Assembly (NCBI GenBank): GCA_034423775.1
Contig: CP139918.1
Coordinates: 1,922,001 to 1,986,000, forward strand
DNA from: Alphaproteobacteria bacterium US3C007
Lineage (GTDB): Bacteria > Pseudomonadota > Alphaproteobacteria > Rhodobacterales > Rhodobacteraceae
Reading direction: 5' to 3'
DNA length: 64,000 nucleotides
Shown here: positions 1 through 8,942 of the stretch, one piece after another
How the letters are laid out: every line of letters starts with the position of its first letter
Position numbering within the stretch: the stretch's first letter is position 1
Made by a program: the position numbers and the translations under genes
The notes under the pieces: model-generated
The model's database searches: none
Told to the model about the DNA's origin: nothing
Seen by the model: the letters and a program-made list of their open reading frames with translations, nothing else

Positions 1-210
1 GACATCACAGGTTAGGAAGAAGCCGTTTCTAATCTGCTATCATATATAGACCTTCATGATTTAGAAGGTGATCTTGTATTTAGAGAATTGGTTTCTGAAA
101 TTTCTGCGAGGCAAAAGGGAAACATACGAGGCGACCGAAGGGAGGCCTCTTTGCATGAATATGCTGCTAAAATGGCAATAACAAAAATTCACGATGCATA
201 TGCGGAATAG
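1..210 (+). pseudogene. C-terminal fragment of an unrecognised protein, with an in-frame stop
   Basis: A reading frame is open from base 16 to a TAG at 208-210 and gives about 64 residues of ordinary, charged, helix-like protein ending in DAYAE. A TAG at 13-15 interrupts the same frame at the window edge, and no good ATG lies between. I therefore read it as the tail of a gene broken by a stop codon, or as the tail of a small gene with a non-standard start. The family is not recognised. It fits the other decayed frames in the first 2.2 kb. Confidence 0.35.
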
Positions 211-325
211 TTTTAACCGCCCCACAGCAGAACTGGGTGTTCAACTTGCAATTAAAGCGGTTAGGATGATCTCTAGAGTAACGCAGTATTCGGCCAAGCA
301 ATTTTAGACCGAGAGGGGTTTTTCG

Positions 326-781
326 ATGTCAGAACACAACGGCGGATGTCTGTGTGGTGATCTCAGATATAAAGTGATGGGAACCCCTGAGATCGGTGCC
401 GTGTGCCATTGTCGATATTGTCAACTTCGAACGGGATCAGCATTTGGTACGCTTGCGTATTTTAAAGATGAAAACTTCAAAATCACCGCAGGTAAAGCTA
501 AGGAATACACTTTTACGAGCGAAAGTGGTACGCAGTGGGAAACATTCTTTTGCGATACCTGCGCGACAACTGTCTTTATCAAATTAGAAGTAAGACAGGG
601 ATTAATCGGGGTAACTGCAGGCACGCTTGATCCACCCACATTTTGGTTTGAGTTAGACAGAGAAGCATTTATGCGTTCCAAAGCAACTTTCGTGGGAGAC
701 ATAAATGCAAAAGAGACCCATGAAACAATTGCATATTACGCTCCAAAAATTGATGAACCCAAACGCAGAAAAGGTGGTTAG
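326..781 (+). CDS. GFA-fold zinc protein (glutathione-dependent formaldehyde-activating enzyme family)
   Basis: The 151-residue protein has the cysteine layout of the Gfa/CENP-V fold. There is a CLC pair at residues 8-10, a CHCRYC cluster at 27-32 and FCDTC at 75-79; these bind a structural and a second zinc. Founding members were described as catalysing or speeding S-hydroxymethylglutathione formation, but most relatives have no proven reaction, so no substrate is assigned. The start lies just downstream of GAGAGGGG. The gene abuts the next one, since its TAG at 779-781 is followed at once by ATG. The pair is therefore almost certainly one transcript of two paralogues. Confidence 0.85.
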   Translation: MSEHNGGCLCGDLRYKVMGTPEIGAVCHCRYCQLRTGSAFGTLAYFKDENFKITAGKAKEYTFTSESGTQWETFFCDTCATTVFIKLEVRQGLIGVTAGTLDPPTFWFELDREAFMRSKATFVGDINAKETHETIAYYAPKIDEPKRRKGG

Positions 782-1192
782 ATGACCCATACTGGAAAAT
801 GTTATTGTGGAGATATTCGGTTTGAGTTTGAGGATCCGATACAATCTCAATTGCTCTGCCATTGCAGAGAATGCCGCTATCTTTCGGGCGGTGAAGCAAA
901 TGCCTCTATCGTAATTTTGGAAGAGACGTTTCGTGTCACAAAGGGTGAACTGAAAACATTCTCAAGGCGTGATTTAGACTCCCCGCGGATCAGATATTTT
1001 TGCGGAAATTGTGGTACGCATATCTGTGTCAAAAGCCCTCCTCGACCGGGCATGTTGGTTTTGAAAATTGGCACATTGGACGATCACTCTTGGTTTAGTC
1101 CTAAGGCAGCAATTTTTTGCATTGATCAACAGCCGTATCACATCATACCCAAAGATGTTCCAAGTTTTGAAAAAACGCCGCCACCCAAGTGA
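782..1192 (+). CDS. Second GFA-fold zinc protein
   Basis: This 136-residue paralogue of the upstream gene carries the same signature: CYC at residues 7-9, CHCREC at 26-31 and FCGNC near residue 78. The lengths match typical single-domain GFA proteins. With zero bases between the genes, translation is probably coupled. The two copies share fold and cysteine positions but differ widely in sequence, so this is an old duplication or a joint acquisition rather than a recent tandem copy. The reaction is unknown. A role with one-carbon aldehydes would suit the serine-cycle genes downstream, but that is only inference. Confidence 0.85.
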   Translation: MTHTGKCYCGDIRFEFEDPIQSQLLCHCRECRYLSGGEANASIVILEETFRVTKGELKTFSRRDLDSPRIRYFCGNCGTHICVKSPPRPGMLVLKIGTLDDHSWFSPKAAIFCIDQQPYHIIPKDVPSFEKTPPPK

Positions 1193-1252
1193 TAATATTT
1201 ACTGGAGAAGAAATTATTTCTGATGAAATTTAAATAGTTTCTGCGCGTGAAT

Positions 1253-1462
1253 TTACGCACAATCTACGCGTTCAAAATCCACATTGCCTGCGTGATAAAC
1301 CAATTCCAGATCCGCGCCATCTAACAAAACCGTCTCTGACCTATTCTTGTGAATGAATTTGTTGCAAGCTGCGTCAAAGTCGTTTTTTAAGCGATGTTTG
1401 TGGATCTTTTATTCGTTTGCAACATACCCTTTGAGATCACTGCAGATTTCTTTGAGGCAAAT
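1253..1462 (-). pseudogene. Decayed small reading frame with an internal stop
   Basis: Read on the minus strand, bases 1462 to 1253 encode about 69 protein-like residues ending in a TAA at 1255-1253. A TAA at 1411-1409 interrupts them. The part after the stop (about 51 residues) has a natural acidic, hydrophobic C-terminal pattern with LLDGADLELVYHAG. No start codon is convincing. I do not recognise the family. The coding look is judged from amino-acid composition only, so confidence is modest. Confidence 0.35.
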
Positions 1463-1750
1463 CTAACATATAAGGTGTACCCAAATCCTGAATTTAGGTA
1501 AAGAAAATGCGGCGCAACATGTCTAATGTTTGAATGCTCTATCGCTAAAGTTACCATCACTGATCACTCAACATTTATCATTAACCCGTCAGACTATTGA
1601 TAAAGGCAATTCCTTGCGCTGATTGGTTCTGCTCTTATTGCCTCTGGCAATCAGAAATATACCCAGAGGCACAAATAACGAAGCTCACCTTTAAGGTATC
1701 TGAATTTTTTTCTGAAGGAATATTGAGCCTTTCTTCCTACCATTTTTAAT

Positions 1751-2144
1751 TTGAAAAGGCAGAGGCTTACGCACAGGGGAGCCCCGTTTATCGTCACCCC
1801 TCTTGCTCGTTTCGCCAGACTGATTTCGGATCTTTGGAATACCGTTGAGAGTGCAGTAGTAAAGCTCTTGCATTGCAAAATTTGGATATGAAATTGGATG
1901 GCTCTATACCGATTGGGAAACGACTTTTTCGACCCTTGGCGGCGTCTATCCGTTCGAAATCGAAACCCTTATGGAAAGACAATCTTTGGGCACCCCACTC
2001 TTGCACGCAATCTTCCGCAAAGAGGCCAAGGCCATTCGGCTCGCGCTTTTCGGGAACCGGCTTGCCCTGCGTTTTGATTCCGATCGCTTCATTGCCATTC
2101 TTGGGTATTTGGGGGCAAAACGCAGCTGTGGCCAATTCACATAA
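1751..2144 (+). pseudogene. Frameshifted gene remnant of unknown family
   Basis: Two plus-strand frames join to give one convincing protein of about 130 residues. The first runs from a TTG at 1751 and includes FIVTPLARFARLISDLWN. The second is open from 1863 to a TAA at 2142-2144 and contains FGYEIGWLYTDWETTFSTLG and FGNRLALRFDSDRFIAILGY. The switch of frame falls near 1862-1875. Both parts have normal globular composition, and the overlapping frames on either strand do not. No domain is recognised. The minus-strand hprA gene ends just downstream. Confidence 0.45.
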
Positions 2145-2197
2145 GCAGGTGCACTCTATCTTGATAGCTCAAATGGAATGATCACGCCTGAACGCTT

Positions 2198-3172
2198 TTA
2201 AGCGACCTTGTCCAGAGGTTCACGGCCGTTGAAGAATTCTATCAGATTTTGAACCACTCTATTTCCCATCTCGTTTCGGGTCTCGATTGAGGCACTGCCC
2301 AAATGGGGAAGTACGACTAAATTATCGCATTGTAATAAATGGGATGAAATCTTTGGTTCGCCCTGATACACGTCCAAGCCGGCGCCGCCGATACACCCAA
2401 ACATAAGCGATTGCGCGAGCGCATATTCATCGATCACCTCTCCTCTGGCCGTATTTATTAAAAAAGCGTCTGGTTTCATCAATTCGAGCCTGCGGTTATT
2501 CATCAAATGGCGATTTTCAGCGCCGCCCGGACAATGCAGGGACACAAAATCGCTTTGCGGCAATAAATCATCAAGCGTCGCAACTTGCGTGGCATTATAC
2601 CGTTTGAGAATTGCCTGTTTTACCGCAGAGCGATTATGCACCACGATCTTCATCCCAAAGCCATGATGGGCGCGCTGCGCCATCGCCTGTCCGATGCGGC
2701 CAAACCCGACAATTCCCAATGTTTTTCCTGTCACTTTAGCCCCCATCATATGCGTGGGGCGCCAACCTGACCAATTACCAGAGCGGATTTCACGCTCGCC
2801 CTCGCCGGCCCGCCGCGCAACCATCAACAAAAGCGTCATCGCCAAGTCTGCGGTGCAATCCGACAAAACATCGGGGGTATTCGTGACGGTTATTCCCAAT
2901 TTCTGCGTCGCATGGGTATCAATATGGCTATAGCCAACACCGTAATTTGCTAATATTTTTGTGCGCGCCTGTGCCATATCCAGCACTTCGGGGCCCAATT
3001 TATCGGTGACCGTTGGCAAAATTGCATCAAAATCCGAAAACGCCTGACGAAAATCGGTTGCGTTAAGGGGGGTGTCTGAGCGGTTGAATACAGCGTCAAA
3101 TTCCTCCGATAATTTGCTTTCGATTGCCGATGGCCAACGCCGCGTTACCAAAACGCGTGGTTTTTTATTCAT
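2198..3172 (-). CDS. hprA: NAD(P)-dependent hydroxypyruvate reductase (D-isomer 2-hydroxyacid dehydrogenase)
   Basis: The 324-residue protein belongs to the D-2-hydroxyacid dehydrogenase family. It has the nucleotide-binding GFGRIG in LGIVGFGRIGQAM, the substrate-binding arginine in NTARGEVID and the catalytic histidine in LPHLGSAS. In the serine cycle this enzyme reduces hydroxypyruvate to D-glycerate, and the neighbouring malate-CoA ligase and serine-glyoxylate aminotransferase favour that substrate over glyoxylate alone. A GTG at 3193 would overlap the preceding stop. The ATG at 3172 is preferred because GGAG stands eight bases before it. It is the last gene of a four-gene minus-strand operon. 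Confidence 0.82.
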   Translation of the reverse strand: MNKKPRVLVTRRWPSAIESKLSEEFDAVFNRSDTPLNATDFRQAFSDFDAILPTVTDKLGPEVLDMAQARTKILANYGVGYSHIDTHATQKLGITVTNTPDVLSDCTADLAMTLLLMVARRAGEGEREIRSGNWSGWRPTHMMGAKVTGKTLGIVGFGRIGQAMAQRAHHGFGMKIVVHNRSAVKQAILKRYNATQVATLDDLLPQSDFVSLHCPGGAENRHLMNNRRLELMKPDAFLINTARGEVIDEYALAQSLMFGCIGGAGLDVYQGEPKISSHLLQCDNLVVLPHLGSASIETRNEMGNRVVQNLIEFFNGREPLDKVA

Positions 3173-3189
3173 GATTAAGGCTCCACTCA

Positions 3190-4080
3190 TCACGCGACCT
3201 CTTTCAAAACGTCTGCGATTGTATCACCGATGACCGCGGGATTAGGAGCAACGGTAACGCCCGCCGCAGATAGGATTTCAACTTTTTCACTTGCGCTTTC
3301 GCCAAAGGCCGAGATTATCGCGCCAGCATGGCCCATCGTGCGCCCTTTCGGCGCGGTTAAACCCGCCACATATGCCACGACTGGTTTTTTCACATGGTCG
3401 CGGATATAGGCCGCTGCTTCGGCTTCTTGTGGCCCACCTATTTCGCCGATCATGCAAATGATATGCGTGTCATCATCTTCCTCAAAGCGCTGTAATAGAT
3501 CTTTAAATGAAGATCCGTTAATCGGATCCCCGCCGATCCCAACCGATGTAGATACTCCTACACCATGGGCTTTCAGCTGTGCCGCAGCCTCATATCCAAG
3601 GGTGCCAGAGCGACCGATGATGCCAACATGACCCGGCAAGTAGATATGGCCGGGCATGATCCCCAATAAAGCCTTGCCAGGGCTGATTGTGCCCGCGCAA
3701 TTTGGCCCCGTCAGGACCATCCGCCGATCTTTGGGATATCGATACATATACCGTTTGACCTGAATCATATCCTGAGCAGGGATGCCATCGGTGATGCAAA
3801 CGCAGTATTTAATGCCAGCATCTGCGGCTTCCATAATACTGTCAGCGGCAAAGGGGGGGGGCACAAAGACCAAACTGGCTTTTGCATCTGTCTGCGCAAC
3901 GGCTTCTTCTACGGTGTCAAAAACCGGCAGTCCCTCAACGGTTTGGCCACCTTTTCCGGGCACGACACCCGCCACCACATTGGTGCCATAGGCCAGCATA
4001 TCGGCCGTATGAAATCGTGCCATTTTTCCGGTAATGCCCTGAACGATGACGCGGGTATCTTGGTCAATAAGAATACTCAT
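3190..4080 (-). CDS. mtkB: Malate--CoA ligase subunit alpha (malate thiokinase, SucD-like)
   Basis: At 296 residues this matches the alpha subunit of succinyl-CoA synthetase-type ligases. It has a CoA-binding Rossmann start ([15 protein letters not shown]), a [13 protein letters not shown] stretch and the phospho-histidine loop MGHAGAI near residue 245. SucCD and MtkAB share this fold. The choice of malate as substrate rests on the genes around it: hprA, serine-glyoxylate aminotransferase and malyl-CoA lyase. Its ATG overlaps the stop of the beta-subunit gene as ATGA at 4077-4080, a sign of translational coupling. A longer in-frame start lies inside that gene and is not used. Confidence 0.88.
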   Translation of the reverse strand: MSILIDQDTRVIVQGITGKMARFHTADMLAYGTNVVAGVVPGKGGQTVEGLPVFDTVEEAVAQTDAKASLVFVPPPFAADSIMEAADAGIKYCVCITDGIPAQDMIQVKRYMYRYPKDRRMVLTGPNCAGTISPGKALLGIMPGHIYLPGHVGIIGRSGTLGYEAAAQLKAHGVGVSTSVGIGGDPINGSSFKDLLQRFEEDDDTHIICMIGEIGGPQEAEAAAYIRDHVKKPVVAYVAGLTAPKGRTMGHAGAIISAFGESASEKVEILSAAGVTVAPNPAVIGDTIADVLKEVA

Positions 4081-5276
4081 GTGACGGCCCTCAATTTTTT
4101 TATATCCGAATTGCCGCTTTTCCAAGCGGCAACAGAACGTTCGGCAGCCTCATTCAAAGTTGTTGCGCGAATGATCGGGAGCCCCGATTTTGCAAGTATT
4201 TTTTGCCCTGCTTCAACGTTTGTTCCTGCCAATCTTACAATCACAGGCACGTTTACACTGACTTGCCGTAAGGCTTGCACAACGCCTTCTGCGACCCAGT
4301 CGCAGCGGTTGATACCAGCGAATATATTCACCAGCACTGCCTGAACATTGCTATCTGATAAGACCAGTCGAAAGGCTTTGGTCACCCGTTCGGGTGTAGC
4401 GCCTCCACCAATATCTAGGAAATTCGCCGGCTCACCCCCCGCCAATTTAATGGTATCCATCGTGGCCATGGCCAAACCTGCGCCATTGACGATGCAGCCG
4501 ATATTCCCTTCAAGCCCCACATAGCTTAAGCCGCGATCTGCTGCTCGGCTTTCGCGGGGGTCCTCTTGGCTTTTGTCCCGTAATTCGCTGATATTTGGAT
4601 GACGAAAGAGGGCATTGTCATCAAAGGTCATCTTCGCATCCAAGGCTAAAATGCGATTATCCCCCGTAATCACCAAAGGGTTTATTTCGACCATTGTCGC
4701 GTCATATTCCCGAAAGGCCCGATAAGCGCCTTTTAGGGTGCGCACCATGCTCTGCGTCAGTGCCGGATCGATCCCCAATTTAAAAGCGATTTGTCGGCAT
4801 TGAAAATCCTGCAAACCAACGGCAGGCTCTACAGTCGCCCGCACGATACTGTCTGGCCGTTCCGCGGAAATATCTTCGATTTCCATACCGCCCTCTGCAG
4901 ATGCAACGATCATGACCCGCTGGGAGGTGCGATCCAAAACGAAGCCCAGATAAATCTCTCGTTCGATGGGCACTGCCGCTTCGACATAGACGCGGTAAAT
5001 GCCTTTGCCCTCGGCGCCCGTTTGGTGCGTAACAAGCTTATGTCCGAACAAAGATTCACAGATTGTGAAGATCTCATTATCGCTGCGGCAAAGCTTTACG
5101 CCACCGGCTTTTCCGCGACCGCCCGCATGTATCTGAGCTTTCACAACCCAACACTCGCCCCCCAATTCGCGGGCGCGATAGGCGGCTTGCTCTGGGCTAT
5201 ATGCCAAAGCGCCCGGCGGTATCTCCACGCCGAAATTAGCCAAGATTTCTTTCGCCTGGTATTCGTGGATATCCAT
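4077..5276 (-). CDS. mtkA: Malate--CoA ligase subunit beta (malate thiokinase, SucC-like)
   Basis: This 399-residue ATP-grasp protein begins [12 protein letters not shown], the classic SucC-family start, and has the nucleotide loop [13 protein letters not shown] near residues 50-63. A C-terminal ligase domain carries [13 protein letters not shown]. Together with the alpha subunit it forms malyl-CoA from malate, CoA and ATP, which malyl-CoA lyase then splits to glyoxylate and acetyl-CoA. A citric-acid-cycle succinyl-CoA synthetase is the alternative. Linkage to sga and hprA rather than to sucAB, mdh or sdh argues for malate. Confidence 0.88.
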   Translation of the reverse strand: MDIHEYQAKEILANFGVEIPPGALAYSPEQAAYRARELGGECWVVKAQIHAGGRGKAGGVKLCRSDNEIFTICESLFGHKLVTHQTGAEGKGIYRVYVEAAVPIEREIYLGFVLDRTSQRVMIVASAEGGMEIEDISAERPDSIVRATVEPAVGLQDFQCRQIAFKLGIDPALTQSMVRTLKGAYRAFREYDATMVEINPLVITGDNRILALDAKMTFDDNALFRHPNISELRDKSQEDPRESRAADRGLSYVGLEGNIGCIVNGAGLAMATMDTIKLAGGEPANFLDIGGGATPERVTKAFRLVLSDSNVQAVLVNIFAGINRCDWVAEGVVQALRQVSVNVPVIVRLAGTNVEAGQKILAKSGLPIIRATTLNEAAERSVAAWKSGNSDIKKLRAVT

Positions 5277-5314
5277 GATCTTTTCCTTAAGACTGGAGCA
5301 GCAGAGTGGGGGGA

Positions 5315-6562
5315 TTATTCGGCGGCGACCGCTGGCTTATAGGATGCATCCAGCGCCGCCATCACGCGCGCATCGTTTACCTCTCCACCCAAATCCCGGA
5401 TTGCCTGCGCGAAACGCAACACGATATCGGTTACTGCGGATTGGGAGAGTAGGTTTAAAATGCCAATACGCACTTGCACTGGCTCAGAAAGCGTGGGCCA
5501 AATTCCAAAATTTTGCGCCCGGCAATGTTGCACAAGCTCCATTTCGCGCCCTGCCAAAGCCTTTGGCAGGTTTAACACAACCAAGGATGTCATATTCGAG
5601 GTCACCTCGCAGCCCATCGCTTCAACCGCGATACGCAACGCAGCTTCATGATAGGCATATTCCTGTGCACGGGCCGTTAAACCTTGGTTCAGCGTAATCC
5701 GAAGCGCTTCATGAAACGCGGCCACGGCATAAGCGGAATGGGTGCGATGATAGGTACCTTTTTCAACATCTTTTCCCTCTATAATCGCCCAGTGACGGGC
5801 TTCCATAACTGGATGATGTACAAAGGTGCGCGTGCCGCTGGTATTGAGCGTTTCGATGAACCGGTCCGAGAACGAGACAGGTGCATAGGTTAAGGGCAAA
5901 CATGACAGACCTTTTTGCGGACAAGACGCCCATCCATGGATGCCCGGATAATCATCAATCCGGAACGCGCCAACCCCCAAAGATGACACCGCATCTACAA
6001 GGCCCAAAACGTTATATTTTTCGCAGGCTGCGCTGAACCCTTCAAGATCATTGATCCGCCCAGATCCGGTTTCCCAATGCGCCATCGCCGCCCATTTGGG
6101 TTTATGTTCTTGCAATGCCGCTTCAATCACATCGCCGCTTACTGAGGCTCCATGCTCGATTGTTACCACAATCACGGATGCCGCTTGGGGGTCTAGCGGG
6201 TTTTGCGCAAGCTCTTCGGCGGTTGCGGCGCGCATTCGCGCCGTCAATCCGTCAATCCCTGAAAAGGTGCCATTTACGAATATCACCACTTTGTCGCCCG
6301 GCTGTACGCCGCTGAACATCATGTCAAGGCCGCTCCATCCGGTTCCGGCAACGCCGAAGGTATGCACGTTTTGCGTTCCCCAGACCTGACGCAACATTCG
6401 TTTACATTCGACCATTCCGCGCAACACATCCGCGTGCATATGGTCAGCAAGACCGGCGCCCGCATAGGCGGCAAGTACGCGCTCGTCGGTATTTCCTGGC
6501 CCGGGCCCCGCTGCGATTGTATTTGGAATTTCTAACTTCGTGAAGATTTGGGTCTCTAACAT
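5315..6562 (-). CDS. sgaA: Serine--glyoxylate aminotransferase
   Basis: The 415-residue class-V aminotransferase has the [12 protein letters not shown] start typical of serine- or alanine-glyoxylate aminotransferases and the PLP-lysine motif SCPQKGLSC near residue 215. It moves the amino group of serine to glyoxylate, giving hydroxypyruvate and glycine, and thereby feeds hydroxypyruvate reductase downstream. The start at 6562 is set by a perfect AGGAGG at 6567-6572, four bases upstream. It is the first gene of the operon sgaA-mtkA-mtkB-hprA, with 38 bases before mtkA, and it faces a divergent regulator gene. Confidence 0.9.
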   Translation of the reverse strand: MLETQIFTKLEIPNTIAAGPGPGNTDERVLAAYAGAGLADHMHADVLRGMVECKRMLRQVWGTQNVHTFGVAGTGWSGLDMMFSGVQPGDKVVIFVNGTFSGIDGLTARMRAATAEELAQNPLDPQAASVIVVTIEHGASVSGDVIEAALQEHKPKWAAMAHWETGSGRINDLEGFSAACEKYNVLGLVDAVSSLGVGAFRIDDYPGIHGWASCPQKGLSCLPLTYAPVSFSDRFIETLNTSGTRTFVHHPVMEARHWAIIEGKDVEKGTYHRTHSAYAVAAFHEALRITLNQGLTARAQEYAYHEAALRIAVEAMGCEVTSNMTSLVVLNLPKALAGREMELVQHCRAQNFGIWPTLSEPVQVRIGILNLLSQSAVTDIVLRFAQAIRDLGGEVNDARVMAALDASYKPAVAAE

Positions 6563-6671
6563 GATGCCTCCTAAAGAACCGATTCTCATTGCGTCGACGA
6601 CAATGTATTTTGTTTGACAATGGAAACAAACATCAGTACTTCCTGCCTTTGGACATCTAATAGTATTGGAA

Positions 6672-6717
6672 ATTACCCACCCATAATGGTGGTAATAGGG
6701 TCAAAACTTTGTTTTGA
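6672..6717. promoter_or_regulatory. Two dyad elements in the sgaA/luxR-type divergent promoter
   Basis: Between the divergent sgaA and regulator genes lie two inverted repeats. Bases 6672-6696 pair ATTACC and then ACC with GGT and GGTAAT, with one unpaired C. Bases 6701-6717 form TCAAAAC, TTT, GTTTTGA, a perfect seven-base dyad. They sit close before the regulator's ATG at 6755. An operator for the adjacent LuxR-type protein is plausible but is inference from position and symmetry only. Confidence 0.4.
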
Positions 6718-6754
6718 GCGCCAAACGGGTGGTAAATTCAGGTGAGAGAAGCCT

Positions 6755-7390
6755 ATGTTGACTGAAAAAGAGCTGCCAATCGATATAATGATTGCGGATG
6801 GAAACCCGTTGGTTCTTTCCGCCATGTCGGAAGTTTTCGAAGATGATGACCGCTTTTCTTTGGTGGCAACCAGCGGTACATCAGAAAGCTTTCTGGCGGT
6901 GATTTTGCGGATAGATGTGCAGATTTGCGTGATTGACTGGACCATTCGGGATTTAGGAGCCGCAAAACTCATTGATGTTTTGCGCAGCCAAAACGTGCCT
7001 CCGCGGATTTTGATCTATGGCGATGATAAAGACAGTGATATTCCGCGGCAAGCAATGGCGGCAGGGGCCGCCGCGTTCGTTTCAAGATCGGCACCGATAG
7101 ACGCGCTGGTGCAAACATGCATTGAAGTTGCGGCGGGCAAAATGGTGTTTCCGTTCCTGGATATTCGAGAACTGCGCAACGATCCGATCACCACTTTATC
7201 CCGCAAGGAAAGGCTTATTCTTGACTCGCTTGCAGAGGGTTTGACAAATAAGCAACTTGCCAGCCGATTGGAACTTTCGATCAACACCGTTAAATTTCAC
7301 ATGTCGAATATTTTTGACAAATTGGGTGTGAACAATCGCGCGCAGGCGATCGCACATTACTATGTGTCTCGATCTAAAATAGACGAATAG
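6755..7390 (+). CDS. LuxR-family response regulator with an atypical receiver domain
   Basis: The 211-residue protein has an N-terminal receiver-like domain (residues about 10-125) and a C-terminal LuxR helix-turn-helix (about 148-205, LSRKERLILDSLAEGLTNKQ onward). An Asp15 and a possible phospho-acceptor Asp61 (CVIDW) are present. The usual single acidic pair is incomplete, and the conserved lysine position reads FVSRSA, so arginine replaces lysine. It may signal without ordinary phosphotransfer. No sensor kinase is nearby. Its place between sgaA and the malyl-CoA lyase gene suggests that it controls the serine-cycle block. Confidence 0.8.
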   Translation: MLTEKELPIDIMIADGNPLVLSAMSEVFEDDDRFSLVATSGTSESFLAVILRIDVQICVIDWTIRDLGAAKLIDVLRSQNVPPRILIYGDDKDSDIPRQAMAAGAAAFVSRSAPIDALVQTCIEVAAGKMVFPFLDIRELRNDPITTLSRKERLILDSLAEGLTNKQLASRLELSINTVKFHMSNIFDKLGVNNRAQAIAHYYVSRSKIDE

Positions 7391-7501
7391 TTTTCAAAAC
7401 CTAGCCAAAGTGGATTGATAAATTTTTAATTGACAGGGTAATTTTTTTACATTTACTGGGCATTAATTGCAATAATATTTCACAACAAAAGGGTTCAAAC
7501 C

Positions 7502-8479
7502 ATGTCTTTCTTTCCTGTTGAACAAGCTCCGGCGCGGCTGAATCGATCTGAACTGGCTGTGCCCGGGTCGCAAGCTCAAATGTTTGAAAAAGCGGCAAAA
7601 TCTGATGTAGATGTTATCTTTCTTGACCTCGAAGATGCGGTGGCTCCGGATGAAAAAGAGCAGGCGCGTAAAAATATTATTGTAGCCTTAAATGAGATTG
7701 ATTGGGGGCATAAAACGATGTCAATCCGGATCAACGGATTAGACACGCATTACATGTATCGCGATGTGGTAGACATTGTTGAGCAAGCTGGCGAACGGTT
7801 GGATTTGATTATGATTCCAAAAGTTGGAACGGCTGCAGATGTCTATGCGGTTGATATGATGGTCACGCAGATTGAAGATGCGAAAGGCTATAAAAAACGC
7901 ATTGGATTTGAGCATATAATCGAAACGGCTTTGGGCATGCAAAACGTATCCGAAATCGCAGCCGCCTCAAAACGCAATGAAAGCCTGCATTTTGGCGTGG
8001 CGGATTACGCCGCCTCGACGCGCGCGCGCACCACCATAATTGGGGGTGTTAATCCGGATTACTCGGTTCTTACTGACCCGGCAGAGGACGGATCACGCTA
8101 TGTGCATTGGGGTGATATGTGGCATTATGCTTTGGCGCGCATGGTGGTTGCTGCCCGCGCAAATGGCTTGCGCCCGATTGATGGTCCGTTTGGCGATTTT
8201 CAAGATCCGGACGGCTATCGGGCGGCTGCAAAACGGGCCGCTGTTTTGGGGTGCGAAGGCAAATGGGCGATTCATCCAAGTCAGATCGCACTGGCCAATG
8301 AAGTTATGAGTCCCTCTCAAGCAGAGATCACCCGCGCCAATCGAATATTGGATGCTATGGCCGAAGCTGAGGCCAGTGGAAAAGGCGCGGTTTCCCTTGA
8401 TGGTCGCCTGATCGATTATGCTTCGATCCGTCAGGCGGAAGTCTTGGTTGAAAAAGCCAAACAGATAGCCGCAGGCTAA
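7502..8479 (+). CDS. mcl1: L-malyl-CoA / beta-methylmalyl-CoA lyase (CitE-like CoA ester lyase)
   Basis: The 325-residue protein is a HpcH/HpaI-CitE family lyase. It shows the RSELAVPGS start, the metal and substrate motifs VIFLDLEDAVAPDEK near residues 38-52, SIRINGLDT, and IGFEHIIETALGM with the metal-binding glutamate. Length and motifs match Mcl1 of Rhodobacteraceae, which cleaves malyl-CoA to acetyl-CoA and glyoxylate and also acts on beta-methylmalyl-CoA. With MtkAB and serine-glyoxylate aminotransferase this closes the glyoxylate end of the serine cycle. A TTGACA lies at 7430-7435 upstream, but its -10 partner is weak. A citramalyl-CoA lyase role is the alternative. Confidence 0.88.
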   Translation: MSFFPVEQAPARLNRSELAVPGSQAQMFEKAAKSDVDVIFLDLEDAVAPDEKEQARKNIIVALNEIDWGHKTMSIRINGLDTHYMYRDVVDIVEQAGERLDLIMIPKVGTAADVYAVDMMVTQIEDAKGYKKRIGFEHIIETALGMQNVSEIAAASKRNESLHFGVADYAASTRARTTIIGGVNPDYSVLTDPAEDGSRYVHWGDMWHYALARMVVAARANGLRPIDGPFGDFQDPDGYRAAAKRAAVLGCEGKWAIHPSQIALANEVMSPSQAEITRANRILDAMAEAEASGKGAVSLDGRLIDYASIRQAEVLVEKAKQIAAG

Positions 8480-8942
8480 GGCGCAAAATCGGCATAGACG
8501 CGCAAGACCTGGCATGCAGTGCCAGCCTTGAGGCTGCGCGGCGAGAGCGGTTATGAGAGCGTTCGGATCGAGAGACGTATAGGGCGGTTGGCCTTTAGGA
8601 ATTGAGGATCACAACGGCCCGCGGTGGCCGGTTTTCCGAAGGCTTTCGTGCTATAAAATCTGCGCTTAGCCCTGCCTCAAGGCCCGCTGGCGCCGATCTG
8701 ACAGGGGGCGAAGGAAGAACAATGCAAACCTTGTAAATGTAGGGCGCAGCGCGGCCCCAAACGTATAACCTCTCAACGCGCAAAGCTTAAATCGCTTTAT
8801 CAAACATTCGCAGATCATGCTTATTTGAGCGAAGATCGGAAAAGACATGGTCACAGAAGGCGTGAAAGCATTTGGGGTGGTTGATCATCCTTGAGAAACT
8901 TGCATTATCAGCCCTGCGTTAAATGGTGGAAGGGCGACAGCT
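8480..8942. other. 463-base intergenic region without a convincing gene
   Basis: No open frame here has protein-like composition on either strand, and no tRNA fold is evident. The only structure noted is a short GC-rich hairpin at 8615-8630 followed by GTTTT, listed separately. The AAGG-rich stretch before 8943 serves the aminopeptidase start. Confidence 0.5.
8613..8635 (+). terminator. Possible terminator downstream of mcl1
   Basis: CGGCC at 8615-8619 pairs with GGCCG at 8626-8630 around a six-base loop, and GTTTTCC follows. The stem is short and sits about 135 bases after the mcl1 stop, so it is a weak candidate. Confidence 0.3.

Noticed and set aside
1638..1652. ATTGCC-TCT-GGCAAT hairpin
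   Set aside because: The stem is six bases with no T run and no adjacent intact gene to end. It is likely chance.
3190..5276. Succinyl-CoA synthetase of the citric acid cycle
   Set aside because: Fold and length allow it, but linkage to sgaA, hprA and mcl1 and absence of TCA genes favour malate-CoA ligase.
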